Assembly (NCBI RefSeq): GCF_001902145.1
Contig: NZ_MRST01000026.1
Location: forward strand, 626,095-690,094
Length of the DNA: 64,000 nucleotides
Source: Pseudomonas fluorescens
GTDB taxonomy: Bacteria; Pseudomonadota; Gammaproteobacteria; Pseudomonadales; Pseudomonadaceae
Direction: 5' to 3'
Shown here: positions 9,304-17,367 of the stretch, piece by piece
Layout: each line of letters starts with the position of its first letter
Numbering within the stretch: the stretch's first letter is position 1
The notes under the pieces: generated by a model
What the model was told of the DNA's origin: nothing
Databases searched by the model: none
What the model saw: the letters and a program-made list of their open reading frames with translations, nothing else
Program-made: the position numbers and the translations under genes

Positions 9304-9560
9304 TAGCCAGCGAGTTGACCAACGAAGGGGTTCGCGAAGGTGAAGAACAGTGCGATACCAACGCCGATCATGGTCACGGCGTCGAGCAGGCCGGCGACGA
9401 TGAACATTTTAACTTGCAGCATTGGGACCATTTCTGGCTGACGCGCTGCGCCTTCCAGGAATTTGCCGCCCAGCAGGCCGAAACCAATGGCAGTACCCAG
9501 GGCGCCCAGGCCGATCAACAGTGCAACAGCGATAGCGGTTAGACCAACTACAGTTTCCAT
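9303..9560 (-). CDS. atpE: ATP synthase c subunit (proteolipid)
   Basis: Forms the proton-translocating c-ring of Fo. It has 85 residues in two hydrophobic helices (about 8-30 and 53-78) joined by the polar loop RQPE at 40-43. Asp60 in VAGLLDAV is the proton carrier, as Asp61 in E. coli. No sodium-type ligand signature is evident, so H+ coupling is expected. The gene is flanked on both sides by hairpins. Confidence 0.98.
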
Positions 9561-9647
9561 CTTTCCTCCCGACTTTTACGTCGTATGGTTTAGGTTTTTT
9601 AGATTTTAAAGCGGTAAAACAAATCGTTTCATAGCCCTGTTGGGCCA

Positions 9648-9669
9648 CCTTCCCGTTTGACCGGGAAGG
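9648..9669 (-). other. Intercistronic hairpin atpB-atpE
   Basis: CCTTCCCG-TTTGAC-CGGGAAGG gives an 8-bp stem in the 133-bp gap between atpB and atpE, the widest gap of the operon. The gap also holds an A/T-rich stretch in front of the atpE ribosome-binding site. No T-run follows the stem. Confidence 0.6.
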
Positions 9670-9693
9670 ACATCAGACTAGTCGAGACTGGTC

Positions 9694-10563
9694 TTAATGG
9701 TTCTCTTCGTGCGCCATCGACAGGTAGACGATGGTCAGCATCATGAAGATGAAGGCCTGCAGGGTAATGATCAGGATGTGGAACACAGCCCACGCCCACT
9801 GCAGTACTACGCCCAGGCCGCTAAGCCAGAGCAGGCCGCTGCCGAACATCACAGCGATCAGAATGAACACCAGCTCGCCGGCATACATGTTGCCGAACAG
9901 TCGCAGAGCCAGGGAAATCGGCTTGGCGATCAGGGTGACGAATTCCAGCAGGAAGTTCACCGGGATCAGCAGGGCTTGAACGAAGATGTTCTTGCTGCCG
10001 AACGGGTGCAGGGTCAGTTCGCCGATGAAGCCGCCGATGCCCTTGACCTTGATGCTGTAGAAAATGATCAGCGCGAATACCGACAGAGCCATGCCCAGTG
10101 TGGCGTTCGGGTCAGTGGTGGATACGGCGCGGAATGGAATGTGCGGGTCGCCGGAGATCGCCATGGCCAACTGAGGAATCCAGTCCACCGGAATCAGGTC
10201 GACGGCGTTCATCAGGAACACCCAGACGAAGATGGTCAGTGCCAGCGGTGCAATCACCGGGCTACGGCCATGGAAGCTGTCTTTCACGCTGCCATCGACG
10301 AATTCGACCAATACTTCAACGAAGTTCTGCAAAGCACCTGGCTGACCGGAAGTCGCCTTCTTTGCCGCCATGCGGAAAATCAGGACGAAGATCAGGCCCA
10401 ATGCGACCGACCAACCCAGAGTGTCCAGGTGGAAAGCCCAGAAACCCATTTCTTTGGCTTCTGCTGCGGTGTGGGCAAAGCCCCAGCCGCCATTAGGAAG
10501 CTGACCGAAGGTCAGGTTCTGCAAGTGGTGCTGGATATAGCCCGAAGCGGTTGTTTCTGCCAT
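9694..10563 (-). CDS. atpB: ATP synthase a subunit
   Basis: Membrane stator of Fo that forms the proton half-channels. It has 289 residues and five to six hydrophobic segments. The essential arginine is Arg221 in SLALRLFGNMYAGELVF (Arg210 of E. coli). The region with IPVNFLLEFVTLIAKP supplies the other channel helices. It is 16 bp after atpI. Confidence 0.98.
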   Translation of the reverse strand: MAETTASGYIQHHLQNLTFGQLPNGGWGFAHTAAEAKEMGFWAFHLDTLGWSVALGLIFVLIFRMAAKKATSGQPGALQNFVEVLVEFVDGSVKDSFHGRSPVIAPLALTIFVWVFLMNAVDLIPVDWIPQLAMAISGDPHIPFRAVSTTDPNATLGMALSVFALIIFYSIKVKGIGGFIGELTLHPFGSKNIFVQALLIPVNFLLEFVTLIAKPISLALRLFGNMYAGELVFILIAVMFGSGLLWLSGLGVVLQWAWAVFHILIITLQAFIFMMLTIVYLSMAHEENH

Positions 10564-10579
10564 GGTTGCCTCAAACGCC

Positions 10580-10987
10580 CTAAGGTTTCGAAAGTCTTGT
10601 TTTCATTAGCAGGGGAGCGAACCAGCTGACCAGTTGGGTCAACACGAAGACGCCGAATACAGCCAGCGGCGCCAATGGCTTCACACCTGCAAAGGTCAGT
10701 GCAAACAGCACTGCCGTCAAAATCAGTTTCCCCGCCTCGCCGGCATAAAAAGACCGGACGATAGCCTGGGCTGCTCGGGCGCCGGAAAACCGAAAGGCCC
10801 TGTGAGCAAAATACATATTGGGCAGCAAGGCTATCAGGCCTCCGCAGAGTCCTGAATACCCGGCTACGACTCCATGCCAATACCAAAGCGCCAATGCGGC
10901 GATCAGCAAAATGACAAATTGAGCCAGTAGAACCGGAAAAACAGCCAAGCGATGGAACGGCAACGTGTTTGGCGTGCGGGTTTCCAT
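10580..10987 (-). CDS. atpI: ATP synthase assembly protein I
   Basis: First gene of the atp operon. It codes for a 135-residue membrane protein with four hydrophobic segments. AtpI proteins help assemble the c-ring and may have a role in ion supply; they are not part of the finished enzyme. The start METRTP is preceded by GAGGAG eight bases upstream; a GTG one codon earlier is possible. The operon promoter should lie in the 148 bp between this gene and parB. Confidence 0.92.
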   Translation of the reverse strand: METRTPNTLPFHRLAVFPVLLAQFVILLIAALALWYWHGVVAGYSGLCGGLIALLPNMYFAHRAFRFSGARAAQAIVRSFYAGEAGKLILTAVLFALTFAGVKPLAPLAVFGVFVLTQLVSWFAPLLMKTRLSKP

Positions 10988-11064
10988 CACTCTTGCTCCT
11001 CAATGGTCGGCTGCCGGAAATCAATAACTTGGCATAATTTGTGCCGACAAAATGCGCGCAGAGT

Positions 11065-11086
11065 ATAGGGGCGGTTCAGCCCCTAT
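11065..11086 (-). other. Inverted repeat between parB and atpI
   Basis: ATAGGGGC-GGTTCA-GCCCCTAT is a perfect 8-bp stem in the 148-bp gap between the parB stop and the atpI start. It could end the parAB transcript, but no clear T-run follows; it could equally be an operator near the atp promoter. Confidence 0.45.
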
Positions 11087-11135
11087 TCAACTGTCGGGTA
11101 GTGATTTCCGATCACGCGCTACATAAGCAAATGTT

Positions 11136-12008
11136 TCAGCGGATGTGGGCAAGGACGCCTTGAAGCTCGTCAAGGGAGTTATATCCGATAACCAATTGCC
11201 CTTTGCCCTTCTTGCCGTGACGAATTTGCACCGCAGAGCCCAGGCGCTCGGCCAGGCGCTGCTCGAGTCGCGCGATATCCGGATCAGGCTTGGCGGTTTC
11301 GACCGGTGCAGGTTTTCCGCTGAGCCATTGGCGTACCAACGCCTCGGTCTGACGTACGGTCAGGCCTCGTGCGACAACGTGTCGCGCCCCTTCAACTTGT
11401 TGATTTTCCGGCAAACCGAGCAACGCACGGGCATGGCCCATTTCGAGGTCGCCGTGGGACAACATGGTCTTGATCACTTCCGGCAGCGCAATCAAACGCA
11501 ACAAGTTCGACACTGTGACGCGGGACTTGCCCACCGCCTCGGCCACTTGTTGCTGGGTGAGTTGGAATTCCTGCTGCAAACGCTGCAACGCAATCGCTTC
11601 TTCGATCGGGTTGAGGTCTTCACGCTGGATATTCTCGATCAATGCCATGGCGATCGCGGTTTCATCCGGCACATCGCGCACCATCGCAGGGATGGTTTCC
11701 TTGCCGGCCTGCTGGCTGGCACGCCAGCGGCGCTCTCCGGCGATGATCTCGAAGCGGCCACCGCCAATGGGGCGCACCACAATAGGCTGCATCACGCCCT
11801 GAGCCTTGATCGAGTTGGACAGTTCTTCCAGGGCCTGCGGGTCCATGTCCCGACGTGGCTGGTATTTGCCGCGCTGGATCAGGTCCAGCGGCAAGTGCTG
11901 CAGCTCGCGCTCGTCGGCCTGCACCGCTTGTTCTTCAAGCGATGTGACGGTCGGACCACTCAACAGTGCATCCAGTCCACGTCCGAGACCTCGTTTCTTG
12001 ACGGCCAT
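11136..12008 (-). CDS. parB: Chromosome-partitioning protein ParB
   Basis: A 290-residue CTP-dependent clamp that loads at parS and spreads, organising the origin for segregation by ParA and SMC. The N-terminal ParB/Srx domain shows GKYQPRRDMD and the CTP-binding motif GERRWRAS. The HTH is LTQQQVAEAVGKSRVTVSNLLRL. The C-terminus is the dimerisation domain. It starts 9 bp downstream of parA. Its likely targets are the parS sites at 23533, 24173 and 26718, some 12-15 kb away across the origin. Confidence 0.97.
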   Translation of the reverse strand: MAVKKRGLGRGLDALLSGPTVTSLEEQAVQADERELQHLPLDLIQRGKYQPRRDMDPQALEELSNSIKAQGVMQPIVVRPIGGGRFEIIAGERRWRASQQAGKETIPAMVRDVPDETAIAMALIENIQREDLNPIEEAIALQRLQQEFQLTQQQVAEAVGKSRVTVSNLLRLIALPEVIKTMLSHGDLEMGHARALLGLPENQQVEGARHVVARGLTVRQTEALVRQWLSGKPAPVETAKPDPDIARLEQRLAERLGSAVQIRHGKKGKGQLVIGYNSLDELQGVLAHIR

Positions 12009-12017
12009 GGGGATTCC

Positions 12018-12815
12018 TTAAGTTGGCTGGGCTGCAGCGGTACGTGAATTGCGGCGTTGACGGCGAACCATCTCGCCAGCCAATGCCAGGTAGGCAATGG
12101 CACCACGCGAGGATTTGTCGTACGCCAGCGCGGGCATGCCATAGCTTGGCGCTTCGGCCAGGCGGATGTTGCGTGGAATCACGGTGTCGTACAGCTGGTC
12201 ACCGAAGTGCTCCTTGAGCTGCGCCGAGACATCGTTCATCAGGCTCAGGCGCGGGTCATACATGGTCCGCAGCAGGCCTTCGACTTTCAGGTTCGGGTTG
12301 AGCAACTCGGCAATTCGCTTGATGTTATCCACAAGGTCGCTCAGGCCTTCGAGAGCGAAGTACTCGCACTGCATGGGGATAATTACCCCATCGGCGGCCA
12401 CCAGGGCGTTAAGCGTGAGCATCGACAGCGACGGCGGGCAGTCGATCAAAATGTAGTCGTAGTTTTCGCGGATAGGCGCCAAGGCGCTGCGCAGACGGCT
12501 TTCTTTCATCTGCATTTCCAGCAGCACCACTTCCGCCGCGGTCAGATCGCGGTTAGCCGGCAGCAGTTGGTAACCGCCGTGCTCGGAATAGTGCATGGCC
12601 TGGGCCAGGTCGCATTCGCCAATCAGCAAATCGTAGACCGAGTTTTCCAGGCCGTGTTTATCCACACCGCTACCCATGGTGGCGTTGCCCTGTGGATCGA
12701 GATCGATCAGCAGCACCCGACGCTTGGTCGCGACCAGGGATGCTGCGAGGTTGATACAGGTGGTGGTTTTACCCACACCACCTTTCTGGTTCGCAATCGC
12801 GAATACCTTAGCCAT
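12018..12815 (-). CDS. parA: Chromosome-partitioning ATPase ParA
   Basis: A 265-residue deviant-Walker ATPase that moves ParB-parS complexes along the nucleoid. The P-loop KGGVGKTT lies at residues 11-18, with the signature lysine at 11; IDCPPSLSML is the switch II region. I chose MAKVFAIANQ as start; the extension to 12833 would run into the rsmG stop and is not conserved. It forms a unit with rsmG upstream and parB downstream. Two exact DnaA boxes (12325-12333, 12658-12666) lie in the gene. Confidence 0.97.
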   Translation of the reverse strand: MAKVFAIANQKGGVGKTTTCINLAASLVATKRRVLLIDLDPQGNATMGSGVDKHGLENSVYDLLIGECDLAQAMHYSEHGGYQLLPANRDLTAAEVVLLEMQMKESRLRSALAPIRENYDYILIDCPPSLSMLTLNALVAADGVIIPMQCEYFALEGLSDLVDNIKRIAELLNPNLKVEGLLRTMYDPRLSLMNDVSAQLKEHFGDQLYDTVIPRNIRLAEAPSYGMPALAYDKSSRGAIAYLALAGEMVRRQRRNSRTAAAQPT

Positions 12816-12833
12816 TCTTGCTTGTGTTCCCAA

Positions 12834-13478
12834 TCATGCCGTGCGGCGCAGTATCAGCAGATGGCGTTGGCCTTGGCAACCAGGTACGGCCAAGGCGTGT
12901 TCGCTATCGAGGTGGAAGTCTGCCGGCAATGCTAACAGCTCGTCGCTTGGATGAACGCCCTTCATTGCCAACCAGCGGGTATCACGGTCGCCGAGGTGGC
13001 GCGTCCAGTTGCTGAAGTTCTCCATGCTGCTGAACGCCCGGGACACGATACCGTTGAAAGGCAATTCAGGCGTGAACGCTTCGACACGACTGTGGATAAC
13101 TTGCAGGTTATCCAGCTTGAGTTCGAGTTTGACCTGAGTCAGGAAGCGGGTTTTCTTGCCGTTGCTGTCCAGGCAGGTCACGTGGGACTCAGGAAACAGG
13201 ATCGCCAACGGGATGCCAGGCATGCCGCCGCCGCTGCCCACATCGAGCCAACGGCCATTTTCGATAAACGGCATCACGCTGAGGCTGTCGAGCAAATGCC
13301 GCGACACCATCTCGTCCGGGTCACGTACTGCGGTCAGGTTGTAAGCCTTGTTCCACTTGATCAACAGGGCCAGATAGCCCAGCAGTAGCTCATGCTGGGC
13401 TTCGGTCAGGGCCACGCCCAACTGGCGCGCTCCTGTGGATAACTCTTCGGCGTGTTGCGAGGTGACCAACGAACTCAA
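12834..13478 (-). CDS. rsmG: 16S rRNA (guanine527-N7)-methyltransferase
   Basis: SAM-dependent methyltransferase for G527 of 16S rRNA, formerly gidB. At 214 residues it has the usual length. The SAM-binding motif I is LDVGSGGGMPGIPLAI near residues 78-93. The start overlaps the mnmG stop by 4 bp (ATGA type), so the two are translationally coupled. Two exact DnaA boxes (13091-13099 and 13434-13442) fall inside it. Confidence 0.96.
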   Translation of the reverse strand: MSSLVTSQHAEELSTGARQLGVALTEAQHELLLGYLALLIKWNKAYNLTAVRDPDEMVSRHLLDSLSVMPFIENGRWLDVGSGGGMPGIPLAILFPESHVTCLDSNGKKTRFLTQVKLELKLDNLQVIHSRVEAFTPELPFNGIVSRAFSSMENFSNWTRHLGDRDTRWLAMKGVHPSDELLALPADFHLDSEHALAVPGCQGQRHLLILRRTA

Positions 13479-15370
13479 GCGCTTTGCTCCAACTGACGGC
13501 CCGCGCCGCGTTTTTTCAAATGAATCATCAACAGCGAGATGGCTGCCGGGGTGACGCCAGGGATACGTGAAGCCTGCCCGAGGGTTTCCGGCCGAGTTAT
13601 CCCCAACTTGCTTTGAATTTCTTTCGACAACCCGGAAATCCCGGTGTAGTCGATATCCACAGGCAGCTTGGTGTCTTCACTGGCGCGCAGCCGGGCGATC
13701 TCGTCCTGCTGGCGATCAATGTAGCCTGCGTATTTGGTCTTGATTTCAACCTGTTCGGCAACCTGTGGGTCTTCTGCGCCCTGGCCAGTCACTTCGACCA
13801 GACCAGCGTAGTCGATTTCCGGACGGGAAAGCAGGTTGAGCAAGTTGTATTCATGGGTCAACGGCGTGCCGAATTTTTCTGCAATGGCGTCGCCCTGCTC
13901 CGTGCCCGGGCGAACCCAGGTACTTTTCAGACGTTGTTCTTCGAGCGCAATGCTTTCGCGTTTTTTGCAGAAGGCCGCCCAGCGGGCGTCATCGACCAGG
14001 CCCAGCTCGCGACCTTTTTCGGTCAAGCGCAGGTCGGCGTTGTCTTCGCGCAGGATCAAACGGTATTCCGCCCGAGAAGTGAACATCCGGTACGGTTCCT
14101 GGGTGCCCAGGGTAATCAGGTCGTCGACCAATACGCCGATATAGGCTTCATCGCGACGCGGGCACCAACTGTCTTTGCCCTGTGCACGCAATGCTGCGTT
14201 GGTCCCGGCCAGCAAACCTTGGGCGCCGGCTTCTTCATAACCGGTGGTGCCGTTGATTTGGCCGGCGAAGAACAGGCCGCCGATCACTTTGGTTTCCAGG
14301 CTGTATTTGAGGTCGCGCGGGTCGAAGTAGTCGTACTCGATGGCGTAGCCCGGACGCACGATGTGCGCGTTTTCCATACCGCGAATCGACTGCACGATCT
14401 GGATTTGCACATCGAACGGCAGCGAAGTGGAAATTCCGTTGGGGTACAACTCGTGGGTGGTCAAGCCTTCGGGTTCGATAAAGACCTGGTGGCTTTCCTT
14501 GTCGGCAAAGCGGTGGATCTTGTCTTCGATCGATGGGCAGTAACGCGGGCCGATACCTTCGATCACCCCAGAATACATCGGCGAACGGTCGAGGTTCGCG
14601 GCAATGATTTCGTGGGTGCGCGCATTGGTGTGGGTAATCCAGCAACTGACCTGCTGGGGGTGCTGCTCCTTGGAGCCCATGAATGACATGACTGGAATCG
14701 GGGTATCGCCAGCTTGCTCGGTCATCACCGAGAAATCCACAGAACGCCCATCGATACGCGGTGGCGTCCCTGTTTTCAGGCGGCCGACACGCAACGGCAA
14801 TTCCCGCAGGCGTTTGGCCAAGGCAATCGACGGCGGATCACCCGCCCGACCGCCGGAATAGTTCTGCATGCCGATGTGGATAAGCCCGCCGAGGAATGTA
14901 CCTGTGGTCAGTACAACCGAATCCGCATGAAAACGCAGACCCATTTGCGTAACGACACCGCGTACCTGGTCCTGCTCAACGATCAAGTCATCGGCTGCCT
15001 GCTGAAATATCCACAGGTTCGGCTGGTTTTCCAGGGTTTCACGTACCGCTGCCTTGTACAGGATACGGTCAGCCTGGGCACGGGTGGCGCGCACGGCCGG
15101 GCCTTTGCGGCTGTTGAGCACACGAAACTGAATACCACCTTTGTCGGTGGCCATGGCCATCACGCCGCCAAGGGCATCGATTTCCTTGACCAGATGGCTT
15201 TTGCCAATCCCGCCAATCGCGGGGTTGCAACTCATGGCACCGAGGGTTTCCACGTTGTGCGTCAGCAACAGGGTTTTCACGCCCATGCGTGCTGACGCCA
15301 GTGCTGCCTCGGTACCGGCATGACCGCCGCCGATGACGATCACTTCAAAACGGGAAGGGAAATCCACCAC
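13475..15370 (-). CDS. mnmG: tRNA uridine-5-carboxymethylaminomethyl modification enzyme MnmG
   Basis: FAD-dependent partner of MnmE that makes (carboxymethyl)aminomethyl-U34 in tRNAs; formerly gidA. At 631 residues it is full length. The Rossmann FAD motif VIGGGHAGTEAALASAR is near residues 11-27. The GidA signatures GPRYCPSIEDKI and AGQINGTTGYEEAGAQG are intact, and the C-terminal helical MnmE/tRNA-binding domain is present. It is the first gene of the mnmG-rsmG-parA-parB run and starts beside the DnaA-box cluster in the next gap. Confidence 0.98.
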   Translation of the reverse strand: MVDFPSRFEVIVIGGGHAGTEAALASARMGVKTLLLTHNVETLGAMSCNPAIGGIGKSHLVKEIDALGGVMAMATDKGGIQFRVLNSRKGPAVRATRAQADRILYKAAVRETLENQPNLWIFQQAADDLIVEQDQVRGVVTQMGLRFHADSVVLTTGTFLGGLIHIGMQNYSGGRAGDPPSIALAKRLRELPLRVGRLKTGTPPRIDGRSVDFSVMTEQAGDTPIPVMSFMGSKEQHPQQVSCWITHTNARTHEIIAANLDRSPMYSGVIEGIGPRYCPSIEDKIHRFADKESHQVFIEPEGLTTHELYPNGISTSLPFDVQIQIVQSIRGMENAHIVRPGYAIEYDYFDPRDLKYSLETKVIGGLFFAGQINGTTGYEEAGAQGLLAGTNAALRAQGKDSWCPRRDEAYIGVLVDDLITLGTQEPYRMFTSRAEYRLILREDNADLRLTEKGRELGLVDDARWAAFCKKRESIALEEQRLKSTWVRPGTEQGDAIAEKFGTPLTHEYNLLNLLSRPEIDYAGLVEVTGQGAEDPQVAEQVEIKTKYAGYIDRQQDEIARLRASEDTKLPVDIDYTGISGLSKEIQSKLGITRPETLGQASRIPGVTPAAISLLMIHLKKRGAGRQLEQSA

Positions 15371-15486
15371 GCACCTCGTGCCTGCTTATGTAGGTAATCA
15401 GGAATTGTTTGTTGAACGGGTTTTACAGCTTTGGCGGCAAGTATAGGGACTTAGCCCCTCCTAAAGAACCCTTTGCACAAAATTTA

Positions 15487-15767
15487 ACCAGCTGTGGATT
15501 AATCACGAACAATAGAAATTAAAAGAGAGAAATTTATTAAATCTTTGTTTTTATGTTTATTTCTACTGAGCAAGATTTCTGTGGATAGATTGCTGTAGGC
15601 CTTTATTTACGCAACGTACAGAGATTCAAAAGTCTGTGATCATGTACCCTTGAGGCCCTTGGATAAGCGCTTTAAGCCTGTGGATTAAACAGGTGGTTAT
15701 CCACAGACGGCTTTTTACTCAGGTTTCGAGCCCTGTTATCAACTGGGCACAAGGACGGTTATTCACA
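15487..15767. other. DnaA-box cluster with AT-rich tract between mnmG and mnmE (possible second origin-like element)
   Basis: The gap 15371-15917 has no gene. It holds an exact DnaA box at 15697-15705 (TTATCCACA), an R2-type box at 15759-15767 (TTATTCACA), and one-mismatch boxes at 15493-15501 and 15679-15687 (TGTGGATTA) and 15580-15588 (TGTGGATAG). Next to them is an A/T-rich run at about 15500-15570. Box plus AT-rich layout resembles an origin or a DnaA-titrating site. The known pseudomonad origin lies between rpmH and dnaA, so function here is inference. Confidence 0.6.
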
Positions 15768-15877
15768 GGGCTTAACCCACAGAAATACCTTCACAGGCGT
15801 CAATATCGCCCACGAAAAAGTCGTATCTCTCGATGTGATTTTCAGATTAGGTATCGAATGCTCTGAAACGAGCAGAA

Positions 15878-15902
15878 CAGGCAGGCACGAATGGCCTGCC
15901 TG
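15878..15902 (-). terminator. Probable terminator after mnmE
   Basis: CAGGCAGGC and GCCTGCCTG form a 9-bp stem just past the mnmE stop. The following T-run is weak (TTCTG), so termination may be partial. Confidence 0.6.
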
Positions 15903-15917
15903 GTATCAGCGTAAAAG

Positions 15918-17288
15918 CTATTTGCCGATGCAGAAACTGGAAAAGATCCGTCCCAGCAAGTCATCCGAGCTGAACGCCCCGGTGATCTCTCCCAACAGTT
16001 GCTGCGCCTGACGCAGGTCTTCAGCCAGCAGTTCTCCGGCGCCCGCCAAGGTCAGTTGTGCCCGGCCGTGCTCCAAGGCCGCACTGGCATGACGCAGCGC
16101 CTCCAGATGCCTGCGACGTGCACTGAAGCTGCTTTCCGAGGTCTGCTCATAGCCCATGCACGCCTTGAGGTGGTCACGCAGCAGTTCCAGGCCTTCACCT
16201 GCCGACTTGGCGCTCAGGCTGATCGTGACATGGCCATCCGCGCTGGTCTCCAAGGCGATACTTTCGCCGGTGAGGTCAGCCTTGTTACGGATCAAGGTGA
16301 CTTTGGCCGGGTCTGGCCGTTGTTCAAGGAATTCGGGCCACAAGGCAAAAGGATCCACAGCTTCCGGTGCAGTGGCATCCACCACCAACAACACACGATC
16401 GGCTTCGCTGATCGCCTTGAGCGCACGTTCCACGCCGATCTTTTCCACCTGGTCGTCGGTGTCGCGCAGGCCGGCGGTGTCCACCACGTGCAGCGGCATA
16501 CCGTCGATGTGGATATGTTCACGCAAGATATCCCGGGTAGTGCCGGCGATCTCGGTGACAATGGCGGCCTCACGCCCTGCCAGGGCATTGAGCAGGCTGG
16601 ATTTGCCGGCATTGGGCCGGCCGGCAATCACTACCGTCATACCATCGCGTAGCAAGGCACCCTGCCCGGCTTCGCGCAGCACTGTGGATAACTCATCGCG
16701 GACTTTATCCAGCATCGCCAACACATGGCCATCCGCCAGGAAGTCGATTTCTTCTTCCGGAAAATCAATCGCGGCTTCGACGTAGATGCGTAGGCTGATC
16801 AACTGCTCGGTCAAGTTATGCACACGCAAGGAAAAAGCCCCCTGCAATGAGCGCAACGCGTTGCGTGCAGCCTGTGCAGAACTGGCTTCGATCAAATCGG
16901 CGATGGCTTCGGCCTGGGCCAGGTCGAGCTTATCGTTCAAGAATGCGCGTTCGCTGAATTCCCCTGGTCTGGCCAGGCGGCAACCCAATTGCAAGCAGCG
17001 CTGCAGCAGCATATCCAACACCACAGGACCACCGTGCCCTTGTAATTCAAGGACATCTTCACCGGTGAACGAGTTTGGCCCTGGAAAATAGATAGCCAGA
17101 CCCTCGTCCAGTACGCTTTGGTCGGCATCCAGGAACTGGCCGTAATGGGCATAACGGGGTTTCAGCTCCCGGCCGCTGATGGCCTGGGCTGCTACGCCCG
17201 CCAACGGTCCGGAAATTCGAACGATACCGACGCCGCCCCGACCTTGAGCGGTGGCGACAGCAGCGATGGTTTCACGAGGAGCGCTCAT
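15918..17288 (-). CDS. mnmE: tRNA modification GTPase MnmE
   Basis: K+-activated GTPase (TrmE) that works with MnmG on U34 of tRNAs, using a formyl-folate in its N-terminal domain. It has 456 residues. The N-terminal domain starts MSAPRETIAAVATAQGRGGVG, the P-loop GRPNAGKS is at 223-230, DTAGLRDT follows as G3, and the C-terminus ends C-I-G-K with the conserved Cys453. The ATG at 17288 is preferred to one 18 bp upstream because the family begins there. A terminator separates it from yidC. One exact DnaA box is at 16683-16691. Confidence 0.97.
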   Translation of the reverse strand: MSAPRETIAAVATAQGRGGVGIVRISGPLAGVAAQAISGRELKPRYAHYGQFLDADQSVLDEGLAIYFPGPNSFTGEDVLELQGHGGPVVLDMLLQRCLQLGCRLARPGEFSERAFLNDKLDLAQAEAIADLIEASSAQAARNALRSLQGAFSLRVHNLTEQLISLRIYVEAAIDFPEEEIDFLADGHVLAMLDKVRDELSTVLREAGQGALLRDGMTVVIAGRPNAGKSSLLNALAGREAAIVTEIAGTTRDILREHIHIDGMPLHVVDTAGLRDTDDQVEKIGVERALKAISEADRVLLVVDATAPEAVDPFALWPEFLEQRPDPAKVTLIRNKADLTGESIALETSADGHVTISLSAKSAGEGLELLRDHLKACMGYEQTSESSFSARRRHLEALRHASAALEHGRAQLTLAGAGELLAEDLRQAQQLLGEITGAFSSDDLLGRIFSSFCIGK

Positions 17289-17322
17289 CAGCAGGTTCCA
17301 GAACAAAAGTGACGGAAAGCAA

Positions 17323-17345
17323 AACGCCCCACTAGGGGGCGTCTT
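17323..17345 (-). terminator. Terminator between yidC and mnmE
   Basis: Read on the minus strand, ACGCCCCC-TAGT-GGGGCGT is followed by TTTTG. It lies between the yidC stop and the mnmE start and probably ends the rpmH-rnpA-yidD-yidC transcript. Confidence 0.75.
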
Positions 17346-17367
17346 GAGTGGTCATCCACAGAGTAAA

